NCBI GenBank assembly: GCA_944349855.1
Contig: CALVNS010000004.1
Location: 1 to 64,000, forward strand
Direction: 5' to 3'
Length of the DNA stretch: 64,000 nt
DNA from: an uncultured Eubacteriales bacterium
Lineage (GTDB): Bacteria; Bacillota; Clostridia; Christensenellales; Aristaeellaceae
Shown in pieces: positions 44,992 to 54,381 of this stretch. Each line of letters opens with the position of its first letter. Within the stretch, counting starts at the first letter, position 1. The notes under the pieces are model-generated. The model was given only the letters and a program-made list of their open reading frames with translations. It was not told the DNA's origin and ran no database searches. Position numbers and translations under genes: made by a program.

Positions 44992-45183
44992 TTACGGCTG
45001 TTCCGCGTCCACGGGGGTGACAATCGGCTTGCCGTCTGCGTCGACCAGCACGGTGACGCCGCAGCCATCCGTCATGCTGGAGGAGAGCAGCAGATAGTTG
45101 ACGCCGGTCTCCCGGTCGACGATGATCTTGCGCACGTTCACCATGCCCTGCGAGTAGGTCTCCACGAAGCGTTCCCTGTCCAT
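44992..45183 (-). CDS. Small protein, DUF6440-like
   Basis: 63 residues. VRKIIVDRETGVNYLLLSS ... GCGVTVLVDADGKPIV matches the remembered DUF6440 pattern, a small beta-rich protein of unknown role. AAGGAG lies about 8 nt before ATG 45183. It is convergent with the GH130 gene and divergent from lacZ. Function unknown. Confidence 0.65.
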   Translation of the reverse strand: MDRERFVETYSQGMVNVRKIIVDRETGVNYLLLSSSMTDGCGVTVLVDADGKPIVTPVDAEQP

Positions 45184-45359
45184 TGCGATGCTCCTTCATA
45201 TCATAAAATTTGAAGGCGGGGAGGAAGCGTCCGCCCGCGCTCGGCTAGAGAGTATACATCATTTGGAGGCGAAGGTCAATTGCGCTGCCCGTAAAGATGC
45301 CGTATATGGCTTTTGGCGGCGCGATCGTCGGGATTGAAGCATCCGTGCCCCTTGAGAAT

Positions 45360-45411
45360 TTGGAAAGTTTTTTCCAAGTCGCGCCCGTCCCCCTTGACAG
45401 CGGCTTTCCAA
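45360..45411. promoter_or_regulatory. Candidate operator for lacZ: TTGGAAA dyad plus extra half-site
   Basis: TTGGAAA (45360-45366), 4-base spacer, TTTCCAA (45371-45377) form a perfect dyad 17 bp upstream of the -35 box. A further TTTCCAA half-site (45405-45411) sits within the promoter spacer. The arrangement suits a regulator binding upstream and over the promoter. The regulator is not encoded next to lacZ. Confidence 0.5.
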
Positions 45412-45422
45412 TCCTCTATGCT
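45394..45422 (+). promoter_or_regulatory. lacZ promoter
   Basis: TTGACA (45394-45399), 17-bp spacer, TATGCT (45417-45422). The leader of about 30 nt carries AAGGAGG. The stretch 45184-45359 upstream shows nothing else recognisable. Confidence 0.8.
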
Positions 45423-45458
45423 GTTAGTGCAAATTCATCTGCCAAGGAGGAAGAAAGG

Positions 45459-48400
45459 ATGAACCGACCTTCCTATACGCTGTCCTATCTGTCCGATCCG
45501 GAGGCGTTTGCGGTGGGCCGCATGGAGGCCTGCAGCGATCATGCCGTGTATGCAAGCGCGCAGGAGGCCTGCGCGGGCCGCTCCAGCCTGCAAAAGTGCC
45601 TGTCCGGCACGTGGAAGTTCCGCTATGCCGAGCGCCCGGCGCTGCGCCCCGAGGGCTTCTATGCGCCCGGCTACGACGTGAGCGGCTGGAATGACATCAC
45701 CGTGCCCGGTCACATCCAGCTGCAGGGGTACGACCGCCCGCACTACGTCAACACCCAGTACCCCTGGGACGGCCATGAGTTCCTGCGTCCGCCGCAGGTG
45801 AGCGAGACGTACAACCCCGTCGGCTGCTATGCGCTGGACTTCACCGTGCCCGAGACGTGGCCACAGGATGGGCGCGTCGTGCTGCGCTTTGACGGCGCGG
45901 AGACCGCGCTCTACGCCTGGGTGAACGGCACGTTCCTGGGCTACAGCGAGGACAGCTTCACGCCGGCGGCGTTTGACGTGACGGACTGCCTGCACGAGGG
46001 CGTCAACCGCGTGTGCGTCGAGGTGTACAAGCGCAGCTCGGCCAGCTACCTGCAGGATCAGGACTTCTGGCGCTTCTCGGGCCTGTTCCGGGACGTATGG
46101 CTGCTGTGCCAGCCGGCGACGCACCTGCGCGACCTGTTCGTGACGGGCGAGCTGTCCGACGACTTTGCCTGCGCCGCGCTGCGCCTGCGCATGAAGATCG
46201 ACGGCGCCGAGGGCGCGAGCGTCCGGGTCGAGGTCGAGGGCTGCGACGCCGTCGAGGCGGACTGCGCGCCGGAGATGGACCTGAAGATCCCGGTCGCTCA
46301 TCCGCGCCTGTGGAGCGCCGAGGAGCCGAACCTCTACCGCGTGCGCGTGACGCTCGCGCGCGGCGGCGAGACGGCCGAGGTCTGCGAGACGAACGCGGGC
46401 CTGCGCCGCTTTGAGATGAAGGACGGCCTGATGCTGCTCAACGGCAAGCGCATCGTCTTCAAGGGCGTGGACCGCCATGAGTTCAACTGCCACACGGGCC
46501 GCGCCGTCACGCTGGAGGACATGCTCTGGGACGTGCGCTGCCTCAAGCGCAACAACATCAACGCCGTGCGCACGAGCCACTATCCCAACGACAGCCGCTT
46601 CTACGACCTGTGCGACCGCTACGGCCTGTACCTGATCGACGAGACGAACCTGGAGAGCCACGGCTCCTGGCAGAAGATGGGCCGCATCGAGCCCTCGTGG
46701 GTCGTGCCGGGCGACCGGCCCGAGTGGCAGGCGGCGGTGCTGGACCGCGCCAAGTCGATGCTCGAGCGCGACAAGAACCATCCCAGCGTGCTGATCTGGT
46801 CCTGCGGCAACGAGAGCTTCGGCGGCAAGGACATCTATCACATGTCCGAGTACTTCCGCCAGGCCGATCCCACGCGCCTGGTGCACTATGAGGGCGTGTT
46901 CAACGACCGGCGCTACAACGAGACCAGCGACATGGAGAGCCGCATGTACGCCAAGCCCCAGGAGGTGGAGGCATACCTGCAGCAAAATCCCGACAAGCCC
47001 TTCATCAACTGCGAATATACCCACGCCATGGGCAACTCCTGCGGCGGCCTGTGCCTGTACACGGCGCTGGAGGACAAGTATCCCCAGTACCAGGGCGGCT
47101 TCATCTGGGACTACATCGACCAGGCGATCGAGGTCGAGGAGAACGGCGAGCGCCGGCTGACGTACGGCGGCGACTTCGGCGACCGGCCGACGGACCGCCA
47201 CTTCTGCACCAACGGCATCGTCTTTGCCAACCGCAAGGTCTCGCCCAAGATGCAGGAGGTCAAGTTCCTGTTCCAGAACGTGAAGCTGCATGTGGACGAG
47301 CGCGGCGTGCGCGTGGTGAATCAGAACCTCTTTACCTCCACAGCGGCCTATGCGCTGACGTGGGAGCTGCTGCGCGAGGGCGTGTGCGTCGCCCGAGGCG
47401 TGCAGGAGGCCGACGTGCCCGCGGGCGCGGAGGCGTACGTCGCGCTGCCCGTGCCGAAGGCGCTGCAGCCGGGCGAGTATGCGCTGCGCTGCGCGCTGTG
47501 CCTGAAGCAGGCCACGGACTGGGCCGAGGCGGGCTATGCGCAGATGACGGGCGAGCACGTGTTCACGGTGGCGGGGGAGGCGAAGGCCTCGAAGGGCGCG
47601 CCTGCCTACCGCATCGCGCAGGGCGACGTGAACGTCGGCGCGCACGGGGACCACTTCTCGGCCATCTTCTCCTACCAGGAGGGCGGCCTGATGTCGCTGC
47701 GCTGCGACGGCACGGAGCGGCTGTGCACCGCGCCGCGGCCCAACCTGGACCGCGCGCATACGGACAACGACCAGGGCAACGGCATGCCGTTCCGCTGCGC
47801 GGTGTGGACGATGGCCAGCCACGGCATGCGCGCGGTGAAGGCCGAGTCCGAGCAGGTGAACGGCGAGCTGGTCGTGCGCTATGCGTACCGCCTGCCCGCG
47901 CCGCTGGAGATGGAGCTGGGGGTCACCTACACGGTGCTTTCGGACGGCGCGGTGCGCGTGCGCGTGGACTATCCGGGCGCGCAGGGCCTGCCGGAGCTGC
48001 CGCAGCTGGGCATGCAGCTGCGCCTGCCCGCGCGCTTTGGCCGCGTGCGCTACTACGGCATGGGTCCGCAGGAGTGCTACATCGACCGCGAGTGCGGCGC
48101 GAGCCTGGGCATCTACGAGACGACGGCGCGCGAGAACGTGACGCCCTATATCCGCCCGCAGGAGTGCGGCAACCGCACGGGCGTGCGCTGGATGGAGGCC
48201 GTCGACGCCGCGGGCCACGGCGTGCGCGTGGAGATGGTGGACGCGCCGCTGCAGGTCAGCGCGCTGCCCTACACCGCGCAGGAGCTGGACGCCGCAACCC
48301 ATCAGGAGGAGCTGCCGCCCGTGCGCTACACGGTGCTGGACGTGGCGGGCTACCGCATGGGCGTGGGCGGCGACGACAGCTGGGGCGCGCCGGTGCACGA

Positions 48401-48461
48401 TGAGTACCTGATTCCCTCCGACAAGCCGCTTTCGTTCTCGTTCGTCCTGCGGGCGATCTGA
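45459..48461 (+). CDS. lacZ: Beta-galactosidase, GH2 LacZ type
   Basis: 1000 residues, the full length of LacZ-type enzymes. The sugar-binding domain (DRPHYVNTQYPWDG ... PPQVSETYNPVGCY), Ig-like domains and barrel are followed by the beta-sandwich small-chain domain at the C terminus. Acid/base E452 is in SCGNESFGG and nucleophile E519 in INCEYTHAMGN. Cytoplasmic, hydrolysing lactose or similar beta-galactosides. AAGGAGG precedes ATG 45459. Single-gene unit with own promoter, operator-like dyad and terminator; the sugar importer is not adjacent. Confidence 0.95.
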   Translation: MNRPSYTLSYLSDPEAFAVGRMEACSDHAVYASAQEACAGRSSLQKCLSGTWKFRYAERPALRPEGFYAPGYDVSGWNDITVPGHIQLQGYDRPHYVNTQYPWDGHEFLRPPQVSETYNPVGCYALDFTVPETWPQDGRVVLRFDGAETALYAWVNGTFLGYSEDSFTPAAFDVTDCLHEGVNRVCVEVYKRSSASYLQDQDFWRFSGLFRDVWLLCQPATHLRDLFVTGELSDDFACAALRLRMKIDGAEGASVRVEVEGCDAVEADCAPEMDLKIPVAHPRLWSAEEPNLYRVRVTLARGGETAEVCETNAGLRRFEMKDGLMLLNGKRIVFKGVDRHEFNCHTGRAVTLEDMLWDVRCLKRNNINAVRTSHYPNDSRFYDLCDRYGLYLIDETNLESHGSWQKMGRIEPSWVVPGDRPEWQAAVLDRAKSMLERDKNHPSVLIWSCGNESFGGKDIYHMSEYFRQADPTRLVHYEGVFNDRRYNETSDMESRMYAKPQEVEAYLQQNPDKPFINCEYTHAMGNSCGGLCLYTALEDKYPQYQGGFIWDYIDQAIEVEENGERRLTYGGDFGDRPTDRHFCTNGIVFANRKVSPKMQEVKFLFQNVKLHVDERGVRVVNQNLFTSTAAYALTWELLREGVCVARGVQEADVPAGAEAYVALPVPKALQPGEYALRCALCLKQATDWAEAGYAQMTGEHVFTVAGEAKASKGAPAYRIAQGDVNVGAHGDHFSAIFSYQEGGLMSLRCDGTERLCTAPRPNLDRAHTDNDQGNGMPFRCAVWTMASHGMRAVKAESEQVNGELVVRYAYRLPAPLEMELGVTYTVLSDGAVRVRVDYPGAQGLPELPQLGMQLRLPARFGRVRYYGMGPQECYIDRECGASLGIYETTARENVTPYIRPQECGNRTGVRWMEAVDAAGHGVRVEMVDAPLQVSALPYTAQELDAATHQEELPPVRYTVLDVAGYRMGVGGDDSWGAPVHDEYLIPSDKPLSFSFVLRAI

Positions 48462-48474
48462 CGAAAGGCGAGCG

Positions 48475-48506
48475 GGCCGCCGGACCTGGTTCCGGCGGCC
48501 TTTTTG
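48475..48506 (+). terminator. lacZ terminator
   Basis: GGCCGCCGGA (48475-48484), loop of 6, TCCGGCGGCC (48491-48500), then TTTTTG. Confidence 0.92.
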
Positions 48507-48672
48507 CATGATCCGGCCGCAGCGTCCTCCAAATGGCTGACCGTCCGCGAATTGTCATCAGAGATTGCGCGCATCTGGAAGGGTTTTTTTGATCGCTTAT
48601 AGAATAAAGGAATTTGCGCGTGTAGGCCCAAAAGGCGCGCGCCATTGTGAGGATTGAAAGAGGTGTTTCGAT

Positions 48673-49689
48673 ATGAGCAAATCCAAGGAGCGCTTTGTGG
48701 ATATCGGAGGTCAGGCGGTCATGGAGGGCGTCATGATGAAGTCGCCCGACGCCGTGGCCGTGGCCGTGCGCCGTCCGGACGGCAGCATCGTTGTGGATCG
48801 GGAACCGTATGAGTCCCCCGCAAGGCGGCACAGATGGATGGGCTGGCCGATCGTGCGCGGCGTGGTCAACATGGTGTCCATGCTCGCGATGGGCATGGGC
48901 GTGCTGCAAAAGTCCACCCAGATGCTCGGCGTGCTGGAGGAGGAGCCCAGCCGCTTTGAAAAGTGGCTCGCCAACAAGCTGGGCGCCAACATCGACAAGG
49001 TCGTCATGGGCGTGGCCGGCGTGCTGGCCGTGTGCCTGAGCGTGCTGCTGTTCGTCATGCTGCCCTCCGGCGTGGCGACGCTGGCCGGACGCGCGATCGA
49101 CAACGCCATCGTCATCAACCTCATCGGCGGCGTGGTGCGCATTGCGATCCTCGTCGCATACATCGGATTGATCGGCCTGATGCCCGACATGCGCCGCATC
49201 TTCCAATACCATGGCGCGGAGCACAAGACCGTCTACTGCCATGAGGCGGGCCTACCGCTGACGCCCGACAACGCGCGCCGCTTCTCGCGCCTGCACCCGC
49301 GCTGCGGCACGTCGTTTCTGCTGCTGGTCATGGTCATCAGCATCCTGGTGGGCTCTGTGGCCGACCAGGTGATCATCGCGCTGACGTCCATCGAAAAGCT
49401 GTCCTTCGGCCTGCGGTTTGTGCGCAGTCTGCTCATCCTGCCGCTGATCGCCGGCATCTCGTATGAGGTGCTCAAGGGATTGGCCCACAGCGAAAACCGG
49501 TGCGTGCGCGCGCTGCGCTGGCCCGGACTGATGATGCAGCACCTGACGACCCGCGAGCCTGACGATCAGATGCTGGAGGTGGCCATCGCGTCCATGAAGG
49601 CTGCGCTGGGCACCGTGGAGGATGCTGCGCCTGCCAAGCAGTGGAAGCCCGACGAGGCGGCCGGGACTGTGCGGGCGGCGGCAGAATGA
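48673..49689 (+). CDS. DUF1385 membrane protein (YqhQ-like)
   Basis: 338 residues. The start DIGGQAVMEGVMMKSP is the DUF1385 hallmark, as are FQYHGAEHKTVYCHE and SRLHPRCGTSFL. Four or five membrane segments lie in the middle. Function unknown; in many Firmicutes it precedes prmC and prfA, as here. The gap from lacZ (48462-48672) holds the lacZ terminator and AT-rich DNA around 48580-48610 that may hold the promoter of this operon. The stop overlaps the prmC start (ATGA). Confidence 0.92.
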   Translation: MSKSKERFVDIGGQAVMEGVMMKSPDAVAVAVRRPDGSIVVDREPYESPARRHRWMGWPIVRGVVNMVSMLAMGMGVLQKSTQMLGVLEEEPSRFEKWLANKLGANIDKVVMGVAGVLAVCLSVLLFVMLPSGVATLAGRAIDNAIVINLIGGVVRIAILVAYIGLIGLMPDMRRIFQYHGAEHKTVYCHEAGLPLTPDNARRFSRLHPRCGTSFLLLVMVISILVGSVADQVIIALTSIEKLSFGLRFVRSLLILPLIAGISYEVLKGLAHSENRCVRALRWPGLMMQHLTTREPDDQMLEVAIASMKAALGTVEDAAPAKQWKPDEAAGTVRAAAE

Positions 49690-50516
49690 CGCTGCGGGAA
49701 GCGCTGCGCGCGGGCGAGGAGCGCCTCCTGCGCGCGCAGGACGCAGACGCCCGGCCGGATGCGATATGGATGCTCTGCGACGTGACGGACCTGCCGCGCG
49801 CGCAGATGCTGCTGGCGTCGGGCGAGGCGCTTACGCCCGAACAGGGAGCGCGCTATGAGGCCATGCTCAAGCGCCGCGAGGCGGGCGAGCCGCTGCAGTA
49901 CGTGCTGGGCACGCAGGACTTCATGGGGCATACGTTCCGCGTCGACGCGCGCGTGCTCATCCCGCGCGCGGACACGGAGACGCTGTGCGAGGAGGCCATC
50001 GCGCGCATGCACGACGGGGACGCGGTGCTGGACATCGGCACCGGCAGCGGCGCGTTGGCCGTCTCCATCGCGCTGGCACGGCCGGGGGCGCGCGTCACGG
50101 CGGTGGACGTGAGCGCGGATGCGCTGTGCGTCGCGCGGGAGAATGCGCGCGCGCTGGGCGTGGATGTGCGCATGGCGCAGAGCGACCTGTTTGCGGCGCT
50201 GCCGGGCGAGCGCTTTGACGTGATCGTCTCCAACCCGCCCTACATCGAAACGGGCGAGCTGGAAGGCCTTCAGCGCGAGGTGCGGCGCGAGCCGAGACTG
50301 GCGTTGGATGGCGGCGCAGACGGTCTGGACTTTTACAGGCGCATCGTGCGCGAGCTGCCTGCGCATCTGATGCCGGGCGGCACGGCGCTCTTTGAAGTGG
50401 GCTATGGCCAGGCGCCGGCCGTGGCAGCGCTGCTGAAGCAGACCGTCGGCGAGCCGTTTGTGCGCCGCGATCTGTGCGGCGTGGAGCGCGTCGTGGGCGC
50501 AGTGTATACGAAGTGA
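49686..50516 (+). CDS. prmC: Peptide chain release factor N5-glutamine methyltransferase
   Basis: 276 residues. An N-terminal helical substrate-binding domain (to about residue 75) precedes the Rossmann methyltransferase with DIGTGSGAL (SAM binding) and the catalytic NPPY in VIVSNPPYIE. It methylates the Gln of the GGQ motif in release factors; its substrate RF1 is encoded 12 bp downstream, the standard pairing. Confidence 0.96.
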   Translation: MTLREALRAGEERLLRAQDADARPDAIWMLCDVTDLPRAQMLLASGEALTPEQGARYEAMLKRREAGEPLQYVLGTQDFMGHTFRVDARVLIPRADTETLCEEAIARMHDGDAVLDIGTGSGALAVSIALARPGARVTAVDVSADALCVARENARALGVDVRMAQSDLFAALPGERFDVIVSNPPYIETGELEGLQREVRREPRLALDGGADGLDFYRRIVRELPAHLMPGGTALFEVGYGQAPAVAALLKQTVGEPFVRRDLCGVERVVGAVYTK

Positions 50517-50528
50517 CCGGGAGAGGCT

Positions 50529-51596
50529 ATGCTGGAGCGATTGGATTGGGTCAGGGGACGGTATGAGGAGCTGTCGATGCTCCTCTCTCAGCCGGAGGTC
50601 GTCGCGGATCAGGCCAGGTGGCAGCGCCTGCTGCGCGAGCATGCGCAGCTGGAGCCGCTGTTTCAGGCCTGTGGTCGGTACGAGCAGTTGCTCGCCCAGC
50701 GCCGTGAGGCGGACGAGATGCTGCGCGATCCCGACCTTGCGGACATGGCGCAGGAGGAGATCGAAAGCCTCTCCGCGCAGATTGAGGACAAGGAGCGAGA
50801 GATCCAGCTGCTGTTGCTGCCGCGCGATCCCAATGACGAGCGCAACGTCGTCATGGAGATTCGCGCAGGGGCGGGCGGCGAGGAGGCGGGGCTGTTTGGC
50901 GCAGTGCTGCTGCGCATGTATACCCGCTATGCCGAGCGCCGGGGCCTGCACGTGGAGATGATGGACGGCAACTTCACGGAGTTGGGCGGCGTCAAGGAGG
51001 CGACGTTTACCATCAGCGGCGCGGGCGCGTACAGCCGCCTCAAGTACGAGAGCGGCGTGCATCGCGTGCAGCGCGTGCCCGCGACCGAGTCGGGCGGACG
51101 CATTCACACCTCCACGGCGACCGTGGCCGTGCTGCCCGAGGCCGAGGAGGTCGAGGTCCAGATTAACCCTGCGGACCTGCGCATCGACGTCTACCGCTCC
51201 AGCGGGCACGGCGGCCAGTGCGTCAACACGACGGACTCGGCGGTGCGCATCACGCATCTGCCGACGGGGCTGGTCGTCACCTGCCAGGACGAGAAGTCGC
51301 AGATCAAGAATCGGGACAAGGCCATGCGCGTGCTGCGCGCGCGGCTGTATGACAAGCTGCGCTCCGAACGGGACGCGGCGTATGCGCAGGACCGGCGGTC
51401 GCAGGTGGGCACGGGCGACCGGAGCGAGCGCATCCGCACGTACAACTTTCCGCAGGGGCGCGTGACGGACCACAGGATCGGCCTGACGATCTACCGGATC
51501 GACAGCTTTGTGGACGGCGACATGGACGAGATCATCGACGCGCTGATCCTCGCGGACCAGGCTGCGCGGCTGAAGGCGGCTACGGGCCAGGCATAA
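50529..51596 (+). CDS. prfA: Peptide chain release factor 1
   Basis: 355 residues. G228-G229-Q230 in [16 protein letters not shown] is the peptidyl-tRNA hydrolysis motif, and PAT in [14 protein letters not shown] is the RF1-type PxT codon-recognition motif for UAA/UAG. Domain 1 is the long N-terminal helical hairpin. GGAGAGGC precedes the ATG. PrmC upstream should methylate Q230. Confidence 0.98.
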   Translation: MLERLDWVRGRYEELSMLLSQPEVVADQARWQRLLREHAQLEPLFQACGRYEQLLAQRREADEMLRDPDLADMAQEEIESLSAQIEDKEREIQLLLLPRDPNDERNVVMEIRAGAGGEEAGLFGAVLLRMYTRYAERRGLHVEMMDGNFTELGGVKEATFTISGAGAYSRLKYESGVHRVQRVPATESGGRIHTSTATVAVLPEAEEVEVQINPADLRIDVYRSSGHGGQCVNTTDSAVRITHLPTGLVVTCQDEKSQIKNRDKAMRVLRARLYDKLRSERDAAYAQDRRSQVGTGDRSERIRTYNFPQGRVTDHRIGLTIYRIDSFVDGDMDEIIDALILADQAARLKAATGQA

Positions 51597-51648
51597 TCCC
51601 CGCAAGAACGGCGCGCGCCCCGCATACACATGTGCGGGGGTGACCGCT

Positions 51649-52395
51649 TTGGGAGAGATTGCGCTGGTGGCGCTGGCGGGAATGGTTTTCGGCGTGGCGG
51701 GGACGGGCGTTGGCGCTTTGCTGGGCGTGGCGGTTGGCATGCCCAGCCCGCGCGCGCTCGCCTGCCTGCTCAGCCTGACGGGCGGGCTGATGATCGCGCT
51801 CGCATGTTTCAAGATGTTGCCCAACGCATATGCGCTCAGCGCGCCGATGGGCATGGCCGGCATGCTGATGGGCGTGGTGGCAACCTTGGCGCTGGATGCG
51901 CTGCTGCGAAGGCGAATGCGTATCGTTCAGCGCACGCAGGCCAGCGAAGAGGAAGGGCTGGCACGCGCGGGATTGATGGTCGCTGCGGGCAGCGCGCTGC
52001 ACAACCTGCCTGAAGGGCTGGCCGTCGGATCCGGATGCGCGCAGGCGCCGGCGCTGGGGTTTGCACTGGCCGCGATGATCCTGCTGCACGACGTGCCGGA
52101 AGGCATGGCGGCGGCGCTGCCGCTGCGCGCATCCGGTGTGGGCGCCGTACGCGCGCTGGCGATGACGGCGGCGAGCGGCGTGCCGGCCGGCGTGGGCGCT
52201 GCCGCAGGTCTTGTGCTGGGCGGCGTGTCGCCGGACATGCTCGCGCTTTGCATGGGTCTGGCGGGCGGCACGGTGCTGCAGGTTGCCGCGGAGGAGCTCA
52301 TCCCGCGCGCAGAGGCGCTGGAGTCGTTCTGGGGCTCGTCCCTGTGTCTGACGTTGGGGGTCGCGCTGGGCAGCGCGGTCTCGCTGATCGTATAG
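51649..52395 (+). CDS. ZIP-family metal transporter
   Basis: 248 residues with about eight hydrophobic segments. HNLPEGLAVG and LLHDVPEGMAA are the two metal-binding helices of ZIP permeases (HNxPEG and HDxPEG), which bring in zinc, iron or manganese. The loop between helices 3 and 4 is short. TTG 51649 is chosen because GGGGGTGA (51636-51643) ends 5 nt upstream; GTG 51640 would lie inside that site. It follows prfA by 52 bp and may be in the same operon. Confidence 0.85.
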   Translation: MGEIALVALAGMVFGVAGTGVGALLGVAVGMPSPRALACLLSLTGGLMIALACFKMLPNAYALSAPMGMAGMLMGVVATLALDALLRRRMRIVQRTQASEEEGLARAGLMVAAGSALHNLPEGLAVGSGCAQAPALGFALAAMILLHDVPEGMAAALPLRASGVGAVRALAMTAASGVPAGVGAAAGLVLGGVSPDMLALCMGLAGGTVLQVAAEELIPRAEALESFWGSSLCLTLGVALGSAVSLIV

Positions 52396-52409
52396 AGAGA
52401 AGGAAAAAC

Positions 52410-53438
52410 GTGGAAACACAGATGGTAAAGGCCGACGCGCAGTCCGTTGCGCAGGCTGCGGCATACATCCGTGCGGGAGAGGTCGTCGCCTTTCCCACGG
52501 AGACGGTGTATGGATTGGGCGCGGATGCGCTCAACGCGCAGGCGGTACACCGCATCTTTGAGGCAAAGGGCCGGCCGGCGGACAACCCGCTGATCGTGCA
52601 CATCGCCGCCCTGGACCAGCTGGATGCGCTCGTGACGGACGTGCCCGAGGCCGCATGGCGGCTGATCGAGGCATTCTGGCCCGGCCCGATGACGCTGATT
52701 CTGCCAAAGCGCGACGGCATCCCGGACGTGGTGTCGGCCGGACTTTCGACGGTGGGCATCCGCTTCCCGAGCCATCCCGTGGCGCAGGAACTGATCCGGC
52801 GCAGCGGCTGCCCGATCGCGGCGCCCAGCGCCAACCGCAGCGGACGGCCCAGCCCCACGCGCGCTTCGCACGTGCTGGAGGACATGCAAGGGCGCATTCC
52901 GATGATCCTTGACGGCGGGCCGTGCGCAGTCGGGCTCGAGTCGAGCGTCATTGACGTGACGGGCGGCACGCCCGTGGTGCTGCGTCCCGGCGGCGTGACG
53001 CCCGAGATGATCGAGCGCGCGGCCGGCGGCGTGCGCGTGGACGAGCACGTCATGAAGCCGCTGGAGGAGGGCGAGACGGCGCGCTCGCCGGGCATGAAGT
53101 ACCGGCACTATGCGCCCCGGGCGGAGATGACGATCTTCACCGGCGCGCCGGACGCAGTGGCGCGCGCGATCTGCTCGCGCTATGATGCGGCCCCGCGCGG
53201 CGCGGCAATCCTGGCGCTCTCTGAGCACGTGGCGGGCTATGGCGCGCGGCGTGTGTTCTCGCTGGGGAGCCTTTCGCACGCCCAGGAGGCGGCGGGCGCG
53301 CTCTTTGACCTGCTGCGTGAGATGGACGCGCTGGGCGTGGAGCGCATCTATGCCGAGGCGCTCGACCCGCATGGCATCGGCCTGGCGGTTATGAACCGCA
53401 TGGGCCGGGCGGCGGGATTTCACATCATCGAGGTGTAA
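52410..53438 (+). CDS. Threonylcarbamoyl-AMP synthase (Sua5/TsaC)
   Basis: 342 residues, the two-domain Sua5 form. The YrdC domain (VVAFPTETVYGLGADA ... KGRPADNPLIVHI ... PSANRSGRPSPT) makes threonylcarbamoyl-AMP from Thr, bicarbonate and ATP for tRNA t6A37. A linker (SPGMKYRHYAP) and the C-terminal Sua5 domain follow. Start GTG 52410 has AAGGA 5 nt upstream. Next to a YwlE-like phosphatase, as in Bacillus (ywlC/ywlE). Confidence 0.94.
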   Translation: METQMVKADAQSVAQAAAYIRAGEVVAFPTETVYGLGADALNAQAVHRIFEAKGRPADNPLIVHIAALDQLDALVTDVPEAAWRLIEAFWPGPMTLILPKRDGIPDVVSAGLSTVGIRFPSHPVAQELIRRSGCPIAAPSANRSGRPSPTRASHVLEDMQGRIPMILDGGPCAVGLESSVIDVTGGTPVVLRPGGVTPEMIERAAGGVRVDEHVMKPLEEGETARSPGMKYRHYAPRAEMTIFTGAPDAVARAICSRYDAAPRGAAILALSEHVAGYGARRVFSLGSLSHAQEAAGALFDLLREMDALGVERIYAEALDPHGIGLAVMNRMGRAAGFHIIEV

Positions 53439-53441
53439 GCG

Positions 53442-53891
53442 ATGGAGATTCTCTTTGTCTGCTCGGGCAACACGTGCCGGAGTCCCATGGCGCAGACCCT
53501 GGCGCGCGATTGGCTCAAGCGCCACGGCATCGGCATGCGGGTACGGGTGTTTTCGGCGGGCATTTCGGCCTATACGGGCGAGGAGGCGACCGACGGGGCC
53601 AAGAACGCCATGCGCACGCGCGGCCTGTCGCTGGATACGCACCGCGCGCGGCTGCTGACGCGCGAGATCTTTGACGCCGCCGATCTGGTGTTGTGCATGA
53701 CGCAGGGGCATAAACAGGCGATTCTGCAGGTGCACCCCAACGACAAGACATTCACGCTCAATGAATATGCCGGCGTCGGCGGTTACGTGGACGATCCCTT
53801 CGGCATGAGCGATGCGGTGTATGAGCGGTGCGCCGGACAGCTGGAGGATCTGGTGGATCGCGCGATGGAGCGTGCCTGCCATGCGCTGTGA
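53442..53891 (+). CDS. Low-molecular-weight protein phosphatase, YwlE-like (probable protein-arginine phosphatase)
   Basis: 149 residues. The P-loop C7-S-G-N-T11-C12-R13-S14 and the general-acid YVDDPFG near the C terminus define the LMW-PTP fold. Thr at position 11 matches B. subtilis YwlE, where it selects phosphoarginine over phosphotyrosine. The partner kinase McsB is not in the window. Located 3 bp behind the Sua5 gene; its stop overlaps the glycosylase start. Confidence 0.88.
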   Translation: MEILFVCSGNTCRSPMAQTLARDWLKRHGIGMRVRVFSAGISAYTGEEATDGAKNAMRTRGLSLDTHRARLLTREIFDAADLVLCMTQGHKQAILQVHPNDKTFTLNEYAGVGGYVDDPFGMSDAVYERCAGQLEDLVDRAMERACHAL

Positions 53892-54381
53892 GGGCTTCCC
53901 ATTTGAGGCGGGCGCGGATGCGCGCGTGCTCGTGCTGGGCTCCATGCCGGGGATTGCGTCGCTGCGCGCGGGGCAGTACTACGCGCACCCGCGCAACGCC
54001 TTCTGGCCGATCGTCTTTTCGCTGTGGGATGCGCCGCTGACCGCGGATTACGCCCAACGGCTCGCATTTGCGCGGGCGCATCACATTGCGCTGTGGGATG
54101 CGGCGCATACCTGCGAGCGCGAGGGCAGCCTGGATGCCGATATGCGGCGCGCCGAGCCGAATGACTTTGACGGGCTGATGGCGTTTGCACCGGGCATCCA
54201 CACCGTGCTGTGCAACGGGGCCGCGTCCCATGCGATCGTGATGCGCTGCGGGTTTGCCGCGCGATACGGCCTGCGGGTGCTGCGCATGCCGTCGACCAGT
54301 CCGGCCCATACGATGCCCTTTGAACAAAAGCGTGCCGCATGGCGCGTGCTGCGCGAGGCGGCGGAGGAGGGAGAAGCGTGA
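53881..54381 (+). CDS. DNA-deoxyinosine glycosylase (uracil-DNA glycosylase superfamily)
   Basis: 166 residues. VLVLGSMPGIASLRAGQYYAHPRNAFWPI is the signature of the UDG-superfamily deoxyinosine/hypoxanthine glycosylases, and MPSTSPAHTMPFEQK the C-terminal motif. It should excise hypoxanthine (deaminated adenine) from DNA. ATG 53881 lies within the phosphatase's last codons (11-nt overlap), and the stop overlaps the GTG of the nucleoside phosphorylase, so all three are translated together. Confidence 0.87.
   Translation: MRCEGFPFEAGADARVLVLGSMPGIASLRAGQYYAHPRNAFWPIVFSLWDAPLTADYAQRLAFARAHHIALWDAAHTCEREGSLDADMRRAEPNDFDGLMAFAPGIHTVLCNGAASHAIVMRCGFAARYGLRVLRMPSTSPAHTMPFEQKRAAWRVLREAAEEGEA

Noticed and set aside
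43800-45068. Upstream in-frame extension of the dehydratase gene on the minus strand
   Set aside because: The extension lies antisense to the GH130 gene and lacks family similarity; the IlvD-like sequence begins at the ATG at 43799.
51927-53945. A long minus-strand open frame
   Set aside because: Antisense to the ZIP, Sua5 and phosphatase genes; composition typical of a GC-rich shadow frame and no ribosome site.
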